DNA of 64,000 nt from Thiopseudomonas sp. (GTDB lineage Bacteria; Pseudomonadota; Gammaproteobacteria; Pseudomonadales; Pseudomonadaceae). Of this stretch, positions 22,857-35,910 are shown one piece after another. The stretch covers positions 1 to 64,000 of the forward strand of contig JAHAYO010000068.1 of the NCBI GenBank assembly GCA_018384595.1. The letters run 5' to 3'. Within the stretch, counting starts at the first letter, position 1, and each line of letters opens with the position of its first letter. A program made the translations under genes and the position numbers. The notes under the pieces were generated by a model. That model was given only the letters and a program-made list of their open reading frames with translations, searched no databases and was not told the DNA's origin.

Positions 22857-23642
22857 GTGCTCAACAAGGTGCGCGTGGTACTGGTTAATACCAGTCATCC
22901 GGGAAATATTGGCGGCGCGGCACGGGCCATGAAAAACATGGGCCTGAGCCGGCTGGTGCTGGTTGATCCAAAAGAGTTTCCCAGTGGCGATGCGCGGGCG
23001 CGAGCCTCCGGTGCCGATGATATTCTGGAGCAGGCGCAGGTGGCTGCGACACTGGAAGAAGCGTTGGCCGGTTGCAGTCTAGTGCTGGGCACCAGCGCCC
23101 GTGACCGCCGCTTGCCCTGGCCGTTGGTTAATCCGCGTGATGCTGGGCAGGTGGTGTTGAACCACCTACAAGACGACGAGCAGGCCGATATCGCCCTAGT
23201 ATTTGGCCGTGAACATGCCGGCCTGACCAATGATGAGCTGCACCAGTGCCAATACCATGTGCATATACCGTCCGATGACTCCTTCAGCTCGCTTAATCTG
23301 GCCGCTGCGGTGCAGGTGCTCACCTATGAGGTGCGCATGGCTTGGCTGGCCGCCAGCGAGCAGCCGCTGTGTATGGAAAGTGTTGAGCGTACCGGCCCGC
23401 TGGGCAGTGGGCCGGCCACGCATGAAGCGCTGGAATTGTTTTACGGCCACCTGCAGCGTACCCTGATTGATATCGAGTTTCTCGACCCAGACAAACCGCG
23501 TCATCTGATGACCCGCCTGCGCCGGCTGTTTGGCCGCAGTCAGTTGAGTAAATCAGAGGTGAATATTTTGCGCGGCATTCTGACCGAAACCCAAAAGGCC
23601 GCCCGGGGCGAACTGCAACACAGGAGAGAACAGCATGATTAG
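22857..23642 (+). CDS. trmJ: tRNA (cytidine/uridine-2'-O-)-methyltransferase TrmJ
   Basis: '[53 protein letters not shown]'. GTG start inferred. Confidence 0.95.
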   Translation: MLNKVRVVLVNTSHPGNIGGAARAMKNMGLSRLVLVDPKEFPSGDARARASGADDILEQAQVAATLEEALAGCSLVLGTSARDRRLPWPLVNPRDAGQVVLNHLQDDEQADIALVFGREHAGLTNDELHQCQYHVHIPSDDSFSSLNLAAAVQVLTYEVRMAWLAASEQPLCMESVERTGPLGSGPATHEALELFYGHLQRTLIDIEFLDPDKPRHLMTRLRRLFGRSQLSKSEVNILRGILTETQKAARGELQHRREQHD

Positions 23643-24408
23643 CCGCATGCGTGAAGACATCCAAAGCATCTTTCACCGCGACCCCGCCGCACGCAATACC
23701 TTCGAGGTGCTGACCTGTTACCCCGGTCTGCACGCCATCTGGCTGCACCGCGTGGCGCATGGGCTGTGGCGGCGCAACTGGAAGTTGCTGGCGCGCTTGG
23801 TGTCACACAGTGCGCGCTGGATCACCGGTATTGAAATTCATCCCGGCGCTAAAATTGGCCGTCGATTTTTTATTGACCACGGTATGGGCGTGGTGATTGG
23901 CGAGACCGCAGAAATCGGTGATGACGTCACCCTGTACCATGGCGTGACCCTAGGCGGTACCACTTGGAATAAAGGCAAACGCCACCCGACGCTTGAAAAT
24001 GGCGTGGTGGTCGGCGCTGGAGCTAAGGTGCTGGGGCCCTTTACCGTGGGAGCGGGTGCCAAGATCGGCTCCAATGCGGTGGTGACCAAGGCGGTGCCGC
24101 CTGGTGCCACAGCGGTGGGTATTCCGGGCCGTATTATCGAGGCCAAAAAAGTAGAGGCGGCTGAGCAGGCTGACTTTGATGCTTACGGCATTAGTGGCGA
24201 TATGCCGGACCCAGTGGCGCGCTCAATCGGTGCCATCCTGACCCACTTAAAATCAATGGAAGGGCGCATGGACGGTATGTGCGGTGCGTTGAACGCGCTG
24301 GGCAGCGATTATTGCGCCGGTGAATTACCGGAGCTGCCATCCAGCGAGTTAGAGGGTACCCAGCCGGACAAAGTACTGTCTGAGGGCAATCAGGCTAATC
24401 CCGAGTGA
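23635..24408 (+). CDS. cysE: Serine O-acetyltransferase
   Basis: '[43 protein letters not shown]' hexapeptide repeats. Confidence 0.97.
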   Translation: MISRMREDIQSIFHRDPAARNTFEVLTCYPGLHAIWLHRVAHGLWRRNWKLLARLVSHSARWITGIEIHPGAKIGRRFFIDHGMGVVIGETAEIGDDVTLYHGVTLGGTTWNKGKRHPTLENGVVVGAGAKVLGPFTVGAGAKIGSNAVVTKAVPPGATAVGIPGRIIEAKKVEAAEQADFDAYGISGDMPDPVARSIGAILTHLKSMEGRMDGMCGALNALGSDYCAGELPELPSSELEGTQPDKVLSEGNQANPE

Positions 24409-24421
24409 TTTCTTAGGTTAT

Positions 24422-24446
24422 ATTCTTGACTGATTTGGTCGGAGAT
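24422..24446 (+). promoter_or_regulatory. Putative type 1 IscR binding site overlapping the isc promoter
   Basis: ATTCTTGACTGATTTGGTCGGAGAT versus consensus ATASYYGACTRWWWYAGTCRRSTAT, about 21/25 by eye. TTGACT -35 and CATAAT -10 with 17-nt spacing. Confidence 0.75.
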
Positions 24447-24488
24447 TACATAATGCGCCCCAGTGAACCTAAAACTGTGGTGTAAGTA

Positions 24489-24962
24489 ATGCGATTGACG
24501 ACCAAAGGCCGTTATGCGGTGACTGCGATGCTGGATCTGGCGCTCAATGCTAGGCAGGCACCGGTGTCGCTGGCTGATATTTCTGAGCGCCAGGGGATTT
24601 CGTTGTCTTATCTTGAGCAGCTATTTGCCAAACTGCGTCGCAACGAGCTGGTGTCCAGCGTGCGTGGCCCCGGTGGCGGCTATCAGCTGGCCCGCGCAGC
24701 CGGTGAAATCCAGATTGTGCAGGTGATTGATGCGGTTGATGAGTCAGTCGATGCCACCCGTTGCCAAGGTAAGGGTAATTGCCAGGAGGGAGAGACCTGC
24801 CTAACCCATTACCTCTGGTGCGAACTAAGCGAACAAATTCATGACTTTTTGAGCGGTATCAGTCTCGCCACTTTGGTGGAGCGGGCAGAGATCCGTGATA
24901 TTGCCCAGCGACAGCATGCACGAACGCCCTGCAATGCCATCTCGGCCCGTGAGCAGGTTTGA
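24489..24962 (+). CDS. iscR: Fe-S cluster assembly transcriptional regulator IscR
   Basis: '[21 protein letters not shown]', Cys cluster '[16 protein letters not shown]'. Confidence 0.98.
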   Translation: MRLTTKGRYAVTAMLDLALNARQAPVSLADISERQGISLSYLEQLFAKLRRNELVSSVRGPGGGYQLARAAGEIQIVQVIDAVDESVDATRCQGKGNCQEGETCLTHYLWCELSEQIHDFLSGISLATLVERAEIRDIAQRQHARTPCNAISAREQV

Positions 24963-24995
24963 GCGGGCGCAGCCGAACGATTTGAGGAGACAACA

Positions 24996-26210
24996 ATGAA
25001 ATTACCTGTGTATCTGGACTATTCCGCCACGACACCGATTGATCCGCGTGTGGCTGAAAAAATGATTGCTTGCCTGACCATGGACGGCAACTTTGGTAAC
25101 CCTGCCTCGCGCTCGCACATCTACGGCTGGCGCGCCGAAGAAGCCATCGAAAATGCCCGCCAGCAGGTGGCTGATCTGATCAACGCTGACCCGCGCGAGA
25201 TTGTCTGGACCTCGGGTGCAACCGAGTCCGACAACCTGGCGATTAAGGGTGTTGCCCATTTTTACGCCACCAAGGGTAAGCACCTAATTACCACCAAAAT
25301 TGAACACAAAGCCGTGCTGGATACCATGCGTCAGCTAGAGCGCGAAGGCTTTGAGGTTACTTATCTTGACCCATGCGAAGACGGCATTATCAGTCCCGAA
25401 CAGGTCAAAGACGCACTGCGCGAGGACACCATTTTGGTTTCCGTTATGCATGTGAATAATGAAATTGGTACGGTGAATGATATTGCCGCCATTGGCGAAA
25501 TTACCCGTGCTAATAAAGTGCTGTTCCATGTCGATGCGGCGCAGTCTGCCGGCAAAACAGAAATTGATGTCGAAGCGATGAAGGTGGATCTGATTTCCTT
25601 CTCCGGTCACAAGGTGTACGGCCCCAAAGGCATTGGTGCGCTCTATGTGCGTCGTAAACCGCGTGTGCGTTTGGAAGCGCAGATGCACGGTGGCGGTCAC
25701 GAGCGTGGTATGCGCTCCGGCACGCTGGCGACCCACCAAATTGTCGGTATGGGCGAGGCTTTTGCCATTGCCAAGCAGGATATGCTTAAAGACCGCGAAC
25801 ACGTAGCCAAGTTGAGCGAGCGCTTTTATAGCCAGCTCGCTGATATGGAAGAGGTCTATTTAAACGGTAGTAAGACCCAGCGTATGCCACACTTCCTGAA
25901 CCTGAGTTTCAACTTTGTTGAGGGCGAGTCGCTGATGATGTCGCTTAAAGACTTGGCGGTATCGTCCGGTTCGGCCTGTACTTCAGCGTCACTCGAGCCG
26001 TCCTATGTGCTGCGTGCACTGGGGCGTAATGATGAGCTGGCACATAGCTCCATTCGCTTTACCTTTGGCCGTTTTACTACCGAAGAAGAAATCGATCTGG
26101 CCGCCGCCCAGGTGCGCGAGGCAGTCAGCAAATTGCGTGAGCTGTCGCCCCTGTGGGATATGTATAAAGACGGTGTTGACCTGTCCAAGGTCGAGTGGCA
26201 GGCCCATTAA
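24996..26210 (+). CDS. iscS: Cysteine desulfurase IscS
   Basis: '[23 protein letters not shown]', '[21 protein letters not shown]'. Confidence 0.99.
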   Translation: MKLPVYLDYSATTPIDPRVAEKMIACLTMDGNFGNPASRSHIYGWRAEEAIENARQQVADLINADPREIVWTSGATESDNLAIKGVAHFYATKGKHLITTKIEHKAVLDTMRQLEREGFEVTYLDPCEDGIISPEQVKDALREDTILVSVMHVNNEIGTVNDIAAIGEITRANKVLFHVDAAQSAGKTEIDVEAMKVDLISFSGHKVYGPKGIGALYVRRKPRVRLEAQMHGGGHERGMRSGTLATHQIVGMGEAFAIAKQDMLKDREHVAKLSERFYSQLADMEEVYLNGSKTQRMPHFLNLSFNFVEGESLMMSLKDLAVSSGSACTSASLEPSYVLRALGRNDELAHSSIRFTFGRFTTEEEIDLAAAQVREAVSKLRELSPLWDMYKDGVDLSKVEWQAH

Positions 26211-26227
26211 TAGCGAGGATTAGAACC

Positions 26228-26614
26228 ATGGCATACAGTGAAAAAGTGATTGACCACTATGAGAACCCCCGCAACGTGGGCAAGATGGACGCCGATGCGC
26301 CTAACGTAGGTACCGGCATGGTGGGTGCGCCCGCCTGTGGCGACGTAATGCGCCTGCAAATCGAAGTGGACGAGCAGGGCGTTATCAAAGACGCTAAATT
26401 CAAAACTTACGGTTGCGGCTCAGCGATTGCCTCTAGCTCGCTAGCTACTGAGTGGATGAAGGGTAAGACGCTGGATGAGGCCGAGCAGATCAAAAACACC
26501 GCCATCGCCGAAGAGCTGGCGCTGCCGCCGGTAAAAATTCACTGCTCGGTATTGGCCGAAGACGCCATTAAAGCGGCAGTGCGTGATTACAAAGACAAGC
26601 AAGGCAAGCAGTAA
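26228..26614 (+). CDS. iscU: Fe-S cluster scaffold IscU
   Basis: 'MAYSEKVIDHYENPRNVGKMD', 'GAPACGDVMRLQI', 'LPPVKIHCSVLAEDAI'. Confidence 0.99.
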   Translation: MAYSEKVIDHYENPRNVGKMDADAPNVGTGMVGAPACGDVMRLQIEVDEQGVIKDAKFKTYGCGSAIASSSLATEWMKGKTLDEAEQIKNTAIAEELALPPVKIHCSVLAEDAIKAAVRDYKDKQGKQ

Positions 26615-26629
26615 TTTCCGAGGTTTCCA

Positions 26630-26953
26630 ATGGCTATCAGCTTGACAGCAGCAGCTGCGGATCATGTGCGCCGCTCGCTGGAAAAACGCGGCAAAGGTGA
26701 GGGGGTACGGCTGGGCGTGAAAACCACCGGCTGTTCCGGCTTGGGCTATGTGCTGGAATATGTAGACGCACTCAAAGACAGCGACAAGGTATTTGAAAGC
26801 CACGGCCTGAAGGTGGTGGTGGACGAGGATAGCCTAGACTTTCTCGATGGCACCGAGCTGGACTTTGTGCGCGAGGGCATCAACGAAGGCTTCAAGTTCA
26901 ACAACCCTAACGTGCGCGGCGAATGTGGCTGTGGTGAGAGTTTCAGTGTCTGA
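26630..26953 (+). CDS. iscA: Fe-S cluster assembly protein IscA
   Basis: '[17 protein letters not shown]', 'GECGCGESF'. Confidence 0.98.
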   Translation: MAISLTAAAADHVRRSLEKRGKGEGVRLGVKTTGCSGLGYVLEYVDALKDSDKVFESHGLKVVVDEDSLDFLDGTELDFVREGINEGFKFNNPNVRGECGCGESFSV

Positions 26954-27464
26954 GGCCAACTACTTTGCGCTTTTGGGTCTGCCGCTGGCCTTCGAGCTGG
27001 ATCAGGCCGAGCTGGACAGCCACTATCGCGAGGCTGTGCGACAGGTGCACCCTGATCGCTTTGCCGGCGCTGATGAGCAGGCGCAGCGCGCCGCACTGGA
27101 GCAGGCCGCCAGCCTGAATCAAGCCCATCAGGTGCTTAAGTCAGCGACTCAGCGCGCCCTTTATCTGCTCAATCTGCACAGCCCGCTGGACGAAGAAACC
27201 ACGGTGCAGGATCCACAGTTCCTGTTTCAACAGCTGGAATGGCGCGAGGAACTGGAAACCCTAGAGCAGGCCTCCGATCTGGACGCAGTTGAGGCTTTCC
27301 GCACGCAGATGCAGCGTGAACGCAAGGCGCTGGAGCAGGCGTTTGCCGAGTGTTGGCAGCAGACCGCACAGCGCAGCTTGGCTGAACGCTTGGTGCGGCG
27401 CATGCAGTTTTTCGACAAGCTGCTGCTGCAAATACGCGAACTGCAAGAGCGTCTGGACGATTAA
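26946..27464 (+). CDS. hscB: Co-chaperone HscB
   Basis: J-domain '[35 protein letters not shown]'; GTG start overlaps the iscA stop. Confidence 0.96.
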   Translation: MSEANYFALLGLPLAFELDQAELDSHYREAVRQVHPDRFAGADEQAQRAALEQAASLNQAHQVLKSATQRALYLLNLHSPLDEETTVQDPQFLFQQLEWREELETLEQASDLDAVEAFRTQMQRERKALEQAFAECWQQTAQRSLAERLVRRMQFFDKLLLQIRELQERLDD

Positions 27465-27513
27465 CTCAATCAGGTGTCTGCCTGCGCAGCCACCCAGCAA
27501 GTGAAGACTATAT

Positions 27514-29370
27514 ATGGCCCTGGTGCAGATTGTTGAACCCGACCGCCAGCCGGACCCTAGCCAGCCACGGCTTGCCGTAGGTATCGACCTGGGGACCACC
27601 AACTCGCTCGTTGCTACCGTGCGCGATGGCCAGCCGACGCCGCTGGCCGATGCTGCGGGTCGCTTTGCGCTGGCTTCGGCGGTGCGCTATCAGAAGTGCG
27701 GGGGTGTGAGCGTTGGCCGTGACGCCAAGCAGTGCGCCAGTTGTGATCCCTTCAATTGTATTTTGTCGGTCAAGCGCCTGATCGGTCGCGGCGTGGATGA
27801 CGTGCGCCAGCTAGGCCAGCAGATGCCCTATCGTTTTCGCACCGGCGACTCGAAAATGCCGATGATCGAAACTGTGCAAGGCGCTAAAAGCCCTGTCGAG
27901 GTGTCGGCCGAGATTCTGAAAGTCTTGCGCGAGCGTGGCGAGCAGGCACTGGGTGGCGAACTGTTTGGCGCGGTGATTACCGTGCCGGCCTATTTTGACG
28001 ATGCCCAGCGCCAAGCAACCAAGGACGCCGCTAAACTGGCCGGCATCCGCGTGCTGCGCCTGCTCAACGAGCCCACCGCTGCTGCGGTCGCTTACGGGCT
28101 CGACCGTCAGGCCGAGGGTGTGATTGTGGTCTATGACCTAGGCGGCGGCACCTTTGATGTGTCCATCCTGCGCTTGACTCGTGGCGTGTTCGAGGTGTTA
28201 TCCACCGGCGGCGACAGCGCGCTGGGCGGGGATGATCTGGATCATGCGGTGGCTGATTGGATTGTCGAGCAATCCGGCTGCGGCACAGATTTATCGCCGG
28301 CGCAGCAGCGCACACTATTGCGCGTGGCCTGCGACCTGAAAGAAGCCCTTAGCGGGCAGACTGTGGTAGAAGCCCATTATGGCGACTGGAGCGGCGAGCT
28401 AACCCGTGCCGCTTTTGACGCCCTGATTGAACCGCTGGTGGCACGCAGCTTGCGTGCCTGCCGCCGTGCTGTGCGCGATGCAGGTATCGAAAAAGAAGAC
28501 ATCAGCGCTGTGGTTATGGTGGGCGGCTCCACCCGTGTGCCCTTGGTGCGCGAACACGTGGCGGCGCAGTTTGAATGCCAGCCGCTCACCGACATTGACC
28601 CCGACAAGGTGGTGGCACTGGGCGCGGCCATTCAGGCCGACATTCTGGCCGGCAACCGCAGCGGCAACACCGATTTGCTGCTGCTGGATGTCAACCCGCT
28701 CTCGCTGGGGCTGGAAACCATGGGCGAGTTGGTGGAGAAAATCATTCCGCGCAACACCACCATTCCCGTCTCCCGCACCCAAGACTTTACTACCGCCCGT
28801 GATGGCCAGACCGCCATGGCGTTGCATGTAGTGCAGGGCGAGCGCGAACTGGTGCGCTACTGCCGCTCCTTGGCGCGCTTCGAGCTGCGCGGTATTCCGC
28901 CCATGGTGGCGGGTGCGGCTAAAATCCGCGTGACCTTTCAGGTGGATGCCGACGGCCTGCTGAGTGTCAGCGCCAAAGAAACCCGTTCGGGCGTCGAGAC
29001 GCATGTGGAGGTCAAGCCGTCCTACGGCCTGAGCGACGAAGCGGTCAGCCGTATGCTGGAGGAATCGCTGGCGCATGCCGAGGACGACCGTAAAGCCCGT
29101 GGCCTGCGAGAGCAACAGGTTAATGCCGAACGCTTGCTAGAAACCGTGCGCGTGGCGCTGGACGCCGATGGCGATTTGCTGAATAGCCAAGAACGTGCGG
29201 CGGTGGATGAGCAGCTGGCGTTGCTACGTGAGGCCGCAGCGGGTAACGATCAGGCGGCTATCGCCCGTCAGGTGCAAAAGGTCAATCAGGCCACCCACGA
29301 ATTTGCCTCAAGGCGGATGGATGCCACCGTGCGCCGAGCTTTTGCCGGTCGCCAGCTGGACGAAATTTAG
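27514..29370 (+). CDS. hscA: Fe-S assembly chaperone HscA
   Basis: Hsp70 '[20 protein letters not shown]', '[17 protein letters not shown]'. Confidence 0.98.
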   Translation: MALVQIVEPDRQPDPSQPRLAVGIDLGTTNSLVATVRDGQPTPLADAAGRFALASAVRYQKCGGVSVGRDAKQCASCDPFNCILSVKRLIGRGVDDVRQLGQQMPYRFRTGDSKMPMIETVQGAKSPVEVSAEILKVLRERGEQALGGELFGAVITVPAYFDDAQRQATKDAAKLAGIRVLRLLNEPTAAAVAYGLDRQAEGVIVVYDLGGGTFDVSILRLTRGVFEVLSTGGDSALGGDDLDHAVADWIVEQSGCGTDLSPAQQRTLLRVACDLKEALSGQTVVEAHYGDWSGELTRAAFDALIEPLVARSLRACRRAVRDAGIEKEDISAVVMVGGSTRVPLVREHVAAQFECQPLTDIDPDKVVALGAAIQADILAGNRSGNTDLLLLDVNPLSLGLETMGELVEKIIPRNTTIPVSRTQDFTTARDGQTAMALHVVQGERELVRYCRSLARFELRGIPPMVAGAAKIRVTFQVDADGLLSVSAKETRSGVETHVEVKPSYGLSDEAVSRMLEESLAHAEDDRKARGLREQQVNAERLLETVRVALDADGDLLNSQERAAVDEQLALLREAAAGNDQAAIARQVQKVNQATHEFASRRMDATVRRAFAGRQLDEI

Positions 29371-29379
29371 GAGCAAACC

Positions 29380-29718
29380 ATGCCACAGATAGTATTTTTA
29401 CCTCATGCTGAATTGTGCCCTGAAGGGGCAGTGGTCGAGGCTCAAGCCGGTGAAACCATTCTTGATGCCGCACTGCGCAGCGGCATTGATATCGAACACG
29501 CCTGCGAGATGTCCTGCGCCTGCACCACCTGTCACATCATCGTGCGCGAAGGTTTTGACTCGCTGGAAGAGTCCGATGAGCTGGAGGACGACATGCTAGA
29601 CAAGGCGTGGGGGCTGGAGCACGAATCACGTCTGTCTTGCCAAGCGCTGGTCGCAGGCGAGGATTTAACTGTGGAAATTCCCAAATACACCATCAACCAG
29701 GTGTCCGAGCGCCAGTGA
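29380..29718 (+). CDS. fdx: ISC-type [2Fe-2S] ferredoxin
   Basis: 'EHACEMSCACTTCHIIVREGFDSLEESDELEDDMLDKAWGLEHESRLSCQA'. Confidence 0.98.
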   Translation: MPQIVFLPHAELCPEGAVVEAQAGETILDAALRSGIDIEHACEMSCACTTCHIIVREGFDSLEESDELEDDMLDKAWGLEHESRLSCQALVAGEDLTVEIPKYTINQVSERQ

Positions 29719-29781
29719 TGTTGCGTTTGCTTGCATCTGGGGGACTTTTATTGCGCTGAATCAACAAGGGAGGCAGCCCGC

Positions 29782-29976
29782 ATGAAGTGGATTGATGTAC
29801 TGGATATCGCCATCGAACTGGCAGAAAAACACGCTGATGTAGACCCGCGCTACATCAACTTCGTCAACTTGCGGCGCATGGTCATCGAGCTGGACGGCTT
29901 CGATGACGACCCCAATCGCAGCGGTGAAAAGGTGCTGGAAGCCATTCAGGCGGCCTGGATCGAAGAGCTGGACTGA
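29782..29976 (+). CDS. iscX: Fe-S cluster assembly protein IscX
   Basis: 'MKWIDVLDIAIELAEKHADVDPRYINFVNLRRMVIELDGFDDDP'. Confidence 0.96.
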   Translation: MKWIDVLDIAIELAEKHADVDPRYINFVNLRRMVIELDGFDDDPNRSGEKVLEAIQAAWIEELD

Positions 29977-30212
29977 TACAACCCCCCACAGGGTGCCGCA
30001 CACGGGCACCCTATGGTTTGCTTATTTCCCCTGAGCCGTATAGGCGTTTTTCTAGCGTCGCTCTGTTGAGCCAGCCTGCTATGCTGGCATTCTGAGCGCT
30101 ACGCATTTAGCGCAAAAGCACGTATAATCGCCAACCTTGTGCCCTGCCAGCGTCCACATTCTGCGGTTTGTTGGCAATTTCTTGAATTTAAATACTTTAT
30201 CTGGAGTCCTCC

Positions 30213-30644
30213 ATGGCCGTACAGCGCACCTTTTCCATCATCAAACCCGATGCCGTTGCTAAGAACGTAATCGGCGAAATCACCACCCGTTTCGAAAAAG
30301 CCGGTCTGCGCGTTGTTGCGTCCAAGATGGTTCAGCTATCCGAGCGTGAAGCCGGCGGTTTCTATGCCGAGCACAAAGAGCGTCCTTTCTACGCTGATCT
30401 GGTGAGCTTCATGACCTCTGGCCCTGTCATCGTTCAGGTTCTGGAAGGTGAAGACGCCATCGCCAAAAACCGCGAACTGGTGGGTGCTACCAACCCTAAA
30501 GAAGCGGCTGCCGGCACCATCCGCGCTGACTTCGCTGAGTCCATCGACGAAAACGCTGTACACGGCTCTGACTCCGAAGCCGCCGCTGCCCGCGAAATCG
30601 CTTTCTTCTTCGCCAGCACCGAGCTGTGCGACCGCATCCGTTAA
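30213..30644 (+). CDS. ndk: Nucleoside-diphosphate kinase
   Basis: '[23 protein letters not shown]', '[21 protein letters not shown]'. Confidence 0.98.
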   Translation: MAVQRTFSIIKPDAVAKNVIGEITTRFEKAGLRVVASKMVQLSEREAGGFYAEHKERPFYADLVSFMTSGPVIVQVLEGEDAIAKNRELVGATNPKEAAAGTIRADFAESIDENAVHGSDSEAAAAREIAFFFASTELCDRIR

Positions 30645-30677
30645 TTTCGGACGCTGTCAGGTGAAACAGGTGAATCC

Positions 30678-31793
30678 ATGACACAGGCAGATACCCCTAA
30701 GGTTAATTTGCTGGGCATGACCCGGGCACAGATGGAGGCGTTTTTCGAACAGTTGGGCGAAAAACGCTTTCGCGCTGGGCAAGTTATGAAATGGATTCAC
30801 CATTTCGGCGTGGACGACTTTGCCGGCATGAGTAATGTCGGCAAAGCGCTGCGCGAAAAGTTGGAAAAAACCGCTTTTATTCGCGGTCCGGAGGTGGTCA
30901 GTGAAGACATTTCCGAAGACGGCACCCGCAAGTGGGTAATCCGTGTTGCCAGCGGCAGTTGCGTGGAAACCGTATACATCCCGCAAAATGGCCGTGGCAC
31001 CCTCTGTGTTTCCTCGCAGGCCGGCTGTGCGCTGGACTGCAGCTTTTGCTCCACCGGCAAGCAGGGCTTTAACAGCGACCTGACCGCTGCCGAAATCGTG
31101 GGGCAGGTGTGGGTGGCCAACAAGTCCTTTGGCACCATTCCCGCCAAAATGGATCGTGCCATCACCAACGTGGTGATGATGGGCATGGGCGAGCCGCTAC
31201 TTAACTTCGACAATGTGGTCGCCGCCATGAGCATCATGATGGATGATTTGGGCTATGGCATTTCCAAGCGTAAGGTCACGTTGTCAACGGCTGGCGTTGC
31301 GCCCATGGTGGATAAACTGGCCGAAGTGATTGACGTATCTCTGGCCTTGTCGTTGCATGCACCCAATGATGAATTACGCAATCAGTTGGTACCGATCAAT
31401 AAAAAGTATCCGCTGGCCGTTATTCTGGATTCGTGCAAACGCTATATCAGCGGTTTGGGTGAAAAGCGCGCCCTTACGGTGGAGTACACCTTGCTTGCGG
31501 GCGTGAATGACCAGCCGCAGCATGCGGATGAACTGGCCGCGCTGTTGCGCGATGTGCCTTGCAAGATTAATCTCATTCCCTTTAACCCCTTCCCGCATTC
31601 TGGCTATGAACGGCCCAGCAATAATGCCATTCGCCGTTTTCAAGATGCCCTGCATCACGAAGGGTACAACGTCACCGTGCGCACGCCGCGTGGCGACGAT
31701 ATTGATGCCGCCTGTGGACAGCTGGTGGGCCAGGTGGCCGACCGCACCAGGCGCAGTGAACGCTACATTGCAGTGAGGCAGATTGATGCGTAA
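30678..31793 (+). CDS. rlmN: 23S rRNA (adenine2503-C2)-methyltransferase
   Basis: Radical SAM motif '[16 protein letters not shown]'. Confidence 0.98.
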   Translation: MTQADTPKVNLLGMTRAQMEAFFEQLGEKRFRAGQVMKWIHHFGVDDFAGMSNVGKALREKLEKTAFIRGPEVVSEDISEDGTRKWVIRVASGSCVETVYIPQNGRGTLCVSSQAGCALDCSFCSTGKQGFNSDLTAAEIVGQVWVANKSFGTIPAKMDRAITNVVMMGMGEPLLNFDNVVAAMSIMMDDLGYGISKRKVTLSTAGVAPMVDKLAEVIDVSLALSLHAPNDELRNQLVPINKKYPLAVILDSCKRYISGLGEKRALTVEYTLLAGVNDQPQHADELAALLRDVPCKINLIPFNPFPHSGYERPSNNAIRRFQDALHHEGYNVTVRTPRGDDIDAACGQLVGQVADRTRRSERYIAVRQIDA

Positions 31794-32562
31794 AGGATTT
31801 ATTAAATCGGGCCGTGTTGCGGCGCTTGCCAGCTTGCTGGCGGTGATTGCCGGCTGTGTACAGACCGGAGATGTTCAGCCGCTGCGTACCGACAGCGGAC
31901 GCGAACAGGCCAAACAGGCCTATATCCAGCTGGGCAAGGGCTACCTGCAGGAGGGCCTGACCAGCCGAGCTAAAGCGCCGCTGCAAAGCGCGCTAGAAAT
32001 TGATTCCGCCGACCCCGAAGCCCACGAAGTCATGGCGCTGGTTTTTCAGCAAGAAATGGAGCCGGCTTTGGCTGACAAACATTTCCGCAAGGCTCTGGCG
32101 GGTCAGCGCTCAGCGCGCATACTCAACAATTACGGCAGCTTCTTGTTTGAAGAAGGCGCCTACGAAAAGGCGATGGAGATCTATAAGGAAGCTGCCGAAG
32201 ACAGCATGTACCCGAGCCGTGCCTGGGTGTTTGAAAACATGGGCCTAACCGCACTCAAGCTGGACGATAAAGCATCGGCGGGCCATTACTTTCAGCGTGC
32301 CTTACGGCTGGACTCCAGCCAGCGCCGCAGCTTGCTAGAAATGGCCAGCCTGTCCTACGAGGCCCGTGACTACAGCGGTGCTCGCCAGTATTACGAAAGC
32401 TATATGCAGCAGTCTGGGCATGACGCCCGTACCTTGTTGCTGGGTGCCCGCATTGCCAGCGTGTTCCAGATGCGCGACGAAGCGGCCAGCCTAGGGCTGC
32501 GGCTCAAACAGTTGTATCCGGCCAGCCCTGAATACAAGGCTTATCTGATGGAGCAGCGATAA
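31786..32562 (+). CDS. pilW: Type IV pilus biogenesis/stability lipoprotein PilW/PilF
   Basis: '[42 protein letters not shown]' lipoprotein with TPRs; follows rlmN. Confidence 0.93.
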   Translation: MRKGFIKSGRVAALASLLAVIAGCVQTGDVQPLRTDSGREQAKQAYIQLGKGYLQEGLTSRAKAPLQSALEIDSADPEAHEVMALVFQQEMEPALADKHFRKALAGQRSARILNNYGSFLFEEGAYEKAMEIYKEAAEDSMYPSRAWVFENMGLTALKLDDKASAGHYFQRALRLDSSQRRSLLEMASLSYEARDYSGARQYYESYMQQSGHDARTLLLGARIASVFQMRDEAASLGLRLKQLYPASPEYKAYLMEQR

Positions 32563-32564
32563 TC

Positions 32565-33473
32565 ATGACCCAAACCGTAAAAGACGAGCAGACAGAACAA
32601 ACACAAGAGCTGCCCGGTGCCATGTTGCGCGAGGCACGACTTGAACGGGAGCTGACCGTGGCGGATGTGGCAAGTCATTTGCACCTGACTGAGACAGCCG
32701 TCAACTGTCTGGAAGCCGACCGCTATCAGGATTTGCCCGGCGTTACCTTTGTACGTGGCTATTTGCGCAGCTATGCCAAGCTGCTCGGGCTTGACCCAGA
32801 TCAGGTTGCAGCCTGCTATACACAGACCGTAACCAGCGATCCCGTGCGTGCGCTGCCAGATTTGGGACGCACCGTCGCCCACAGCCGCTCCCGTGGCAAA
32901 CTGGTAATGGCCATGCTGCTGATTGCAGCCGTGGCAGGCTTGTCCGCAGCCTACCTTTGGTGGCAAGAAGAGCAGGGCGGGCCGTTGCTGTCTCCGGCCG
33001 CCGCGCCAGCTCTGAAACAGGTCGAAGTCGAGCGGGTTGATGGCTCGCTGTTTATCCAGAGTCTGGACCAGTTGGATGCCGAAACCGCCGAGCTGGAAGT
33101 GGCCGAAATCACCCTTGATGCGCTGCAAGCGATGCCGGATGGCGACGAGCAGGCCGTGGAAGACGAACAGATAGCTCAAGCTGATGACGAAACGGCAGCC
33201 GAGCAGGCCGCTGATTTAATTGAAGAGGCGTCCGGCAAGCACCGCCTAGAGCTGGTATTTGCCGATGAGTGCTGGATTCGCGTAACCGATGCTGATGGCA
33301 ATCCGTTGGCCAGCGGTCTACAACAGGCAGGCACCCGTCTCAAGCTGAGCGGCGACAGTCCCTTTGAGCTGCACCTGGGTAACGCCTCCCATATTCAGCT
33401 TCGATTCAACGGCAAGCCGGTTGATATCAGTTCCAGCATCAGGGGCAATGTGGCCCGCATCAAACTGGGTTGA
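32565..33473 (+). CDS. rodZ: Cytoskeleton protein RodZ
   Basis: N-terminal HTH '[33 protein letters not shown]', TM segment, C-terminal DUF4115-like domain. Confidence 0.95.
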   Translation: MTQTVKDEQTEQTQELPGAMLREARLERELTVADVASHLHLTETAVNCLEADRYQDLPGVTFVRGYLRSYAKLLGLDPDQVAACYTQTVTSDPVRALPDLGRTVAHSRSRGKLVMAMLLIAAVAGLSAAYLWWQEEQGGPLLSPAAAPALKQVEVERVDGSLFIQSLDQLDAETAELEVAEITLDALQAMPDGDEQAVEDEQIAQADDETAAEQAADLIEEASGKHRLELVFADECWIRVTDADGNPLASGLQQAGTRLKLSGDSPFELHLGNASHIQLRFNGKPVDISSSIRGNVARIKLG

Positions 33474-33478
33474 TCCAA

Positions 33479-34588
33479 GTGCATAATATCTCACCGATTA
33501 AACGCCGCATCTCACGCAAAATCCATGTTGGTTCTGTGGCTGTTGGCGGCGATGCACCGATTAGCGTGCAAAGCATGACCAACACAGAAACCTGCGATGT
33601 GGCGGCAACAGTTGCGCAAATCCAGCGCCTTGAGCAGGCCGGCGCTGATATTGTGCGCGTGTCCGTGCCCAGCATGGAGGCGGCCGAAGCTTTTGGCCGC
33701 ATCAAGCAGCAGGTACAGGTGCCACTGGTGGCCGATATTCATTTTGATTACAAAATTGCCCTGCGTGTGGCCGAGCTGGGCGTTGATTGCCTGCGGATTA
33801 ACCCTGGTAATATTGGCAATCATGAGCGTATCAAAGCGGTGGTTGACGCTGCCCGTGACCGTGGTATTCCAATTCGCATTGGCGTAAATGCCGGTTCGCT
33901 GGAAAAAGATCTGCAAAAAAAATATGGCGAGCCAACGCCAGAGGCGCTGGTTGAATCTGCGTTACGCCATGTTGAGCATTTGGATCGACTAAATTTCCCT
34001 GATTTTAAGGTCAGCGTAAAAGCCTCTGATGTGTTTATGGCGGTTGAAGCCTATCGTCAGTTAGCGCGCCAAATCGAGCAACCGTTACATTTGGGTATCA
34101 CCGAAGCCGGTGGCTTGCGCTCGGGCACCGTCAAGTCGGCGGTGGGGTTGGGCATGTTACTGGCCGAAGGCATTGGCGATACCATCCGCGTGTCATTGGC
34201 CGCCGATCCGGTGGAAGAAATCAAAGTTGGCTTTGATATCCTCAAGTCGCTGCGTCTGCGCAGTCGCGGCATTAACTTTATCGCTTGCCCCAGCTGCTCA
34301 CGGCAAAACTTCGACGTGGTGAAAACCATGAACGAGCTGGAAGAGCGGCTCGAAGACGTGCTGGTGCCGCTGGATGTGGCGGTGATTGGCTGCGTGGTTA
34401 ATGGCCCAGGCGAGGCGAAAGAGGTGGACCTTGGCCTGACCGGTGGTTCACCCAACCTGGTGTATATCGACGGCGCGCCCGCCAGTAAACTGAACAACGA
34501 GCAACTGGTCGATGAACTGGAGCGCATGATCCGTGAGCGCGCTGCAGTCAAGCTGACCCAAGAGGCTGCGGTAATTGCCCGCGGCTGA
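33479..34588 (+). CDS. ispG: 4-hydroxy-3-methylbut-2-en-1-yl diphosphate synthase
   Basis: '[33 protein letters not shown]', '[13 protein letters not shown]'. GTG start inferred. Confidence 0.97.
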   Translation: MHNISPIKRRISRKIHVGSVAVGGDAPISVQSMTNTETCDVAATVAQIQRLEQAGADIVRVSVPSMEAAEAFGRIKQQVQVPLVADIHFDYKIALRVAELGVDCLRINPGNIGNHERIKAVVDAARDRGIPIRIGVNAGSLEKDLQKKYGEPTPEALVESALRHVEHLDRLNFPDFKVSVKASDVFMAVEAYRQLARQIEQPLHLGITEAGGLRSGTVKSAVGLGMLLAEGIGDTIRVSLAADPVEEIKVGFDILKSLRLRSRGINFIACPSCSRQNFDVVKTMNELEERLEDVLVPLDVAVIGCVVNGPGEAKEVDLGLTGGSPNLVYIDGAPASKLNNEQLVDELERMIRERAAVKLTQEAAVIARG

Positions 34589-34605
34589 GTCATCAAGGAA
34601 TTTTT

Positions 34606-35910
34606 GTGAGTAAAACCCTACAAGCCATTCGTGGCATGAACGATGTACTGCCCGAGCAAAGTCCGCTCTGGCGTTATTTTGAACATAAGGTCGCCGGCGT
34701 GCTGGACAGTTATGGCTACCAGCAAATCCGCATGCCGGTGGTTGAGTTTACCGAGCTGTTTCGCCGCTCAATCGGCGAAGTAACCGATATCGTCGAAAAA
34801 GAAATGTATACCTTTGACGACCGCAACGGTGACTCGCTGACCCTACGCCCCGAAGGCACCGCCAGCTGCGTGCGTGCGGTGATGGAGCACGGCCTGATCA
34901 ATAACGGCTTGGTACAAAAGCTCTGGTACACCGGCCCCATGTTTCGTCACGAGCGCCCGCAAAAAGGCCGCTACCGCCAGTTCCATCAGGTGGGTGTCGA
35001 GGTATTTAACCTGCCCGGGCCCGACATCGACGCCGAGCTGATTCTGATGACCTGGCGCTTGTGGCATGCGCTGGGTATCGCTGACAGCGTAACGCTGGAA
35101 CTAAACAGTCTGGGTACGTCCGAGTCGCGCGCTGCCTACCGCGCTGCGCTGGTTGACTATCTGAGTGGCCATTTTGAGCAGCTGGATGAAGACAGTCAGC
35201 GCCGCCTGTCCAGTAACCCGCTGCGGGTGCTGGACTCCAAGGATGCTACCACCCAAGCGATTCTGGTGGCAGCGCCTCGTCTGGAAGACTATCTGGACGA
35301 AGACTCGCGTAGCCACTTTGCTGGCGTGCGCGCACGGTTGGACGCTGCCGGCGTGCCCTATGTGCTGAACAACCGTCTGGTGCGCGGGTTGGACTACTAC
35401 AGCAAAACCGTATTCGAATGGACCACCGACAAGCTGGGTGCCCAAGGCACTGTCTGTGGTGGTGGCCGTTATGATGCGCTGGTCGAGCAAATGGGTGGTA
35501 AGCCCACCACCGGCGTCGGCTTTGCCATGGGCGTTGAGCGTTTGCTGCTGATGCTGGAAACCCTTGAAAAAGTGCCTGCCGAGCTGCAACAGCAGGTGGA
35601 TGTGTATTTTTGCGCCTTTGGTGAAAAAGCCGAGCTGGCTGCCGTGCACTGGGCTGAGCGCATTCGTGACGCAATTCCGAGCCTGCGCCTGCAGGTTAAT
35701 GCTGGCGGTGGCAGCTTCAAGAGCCAGTTTAAAAAGGCTGACCGCAGCACTGCCGCTTACGCCCTGATTTTGGGCGAGGACGAACTGAACAACCACAGCA
35801 TCGGCCTTAAGCCGCTGCGTAACGACACTGAACAACAAACCCTAGCGCTGGACGACCTCACCGGTTATCTGGATGCCCTGTTTGCCACCGCCACACGGAG
35901 CCATGCATGA
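34606..35910 (+). CDS. hisS: Histidyl-tRNA synthetase
   Basis: '[22 protein letters not shown]', '[15 protein letters not shown]'. Confidence 0.98.
   Translation: MSKTLQAIRGMNDVLPEQSPLWRYFEHKVAGVLDSYGYQQIRMPVVEFTELFRRSIGEVTDIVEKEMYTFDDRNGDSLTLRPEGTASCVRAVMEHGLINNGLVQKLWYTGPMFRHERPQKGRYRQFHQVGVEVFNLPGPDIDAELILMTWRLWHALGIADSVTLELNSLGTSESRAAYRAALVDYLSGHFEQLDEDSQRRLSSNPLRVLDSKDATTQAILVAAPRLEDYLDEDSRSHFAGVRARLDAAGVPYVLNNRLVRGLDYYSKTVFEWTTDKLGAQGTVCGGGRYDALVEQMGGKPTTGVGFAMGVERLLLMLETLEKVPAELQQQVDVYFCAFGEKAELAAVHWAERIRDAIPSLRLQVNAGGGSFKSQFKKADRSTAAYALILGEDELNNHSIGLKPLRNDTEQQTLALDDLTGYLDALFATATRSHA

Noticed and set aside
28399-29115. 238-aa minus-strand ORF opposite hscA
   Set aside because: Shadow ORF against a well-conserved Hsp70-family gene.
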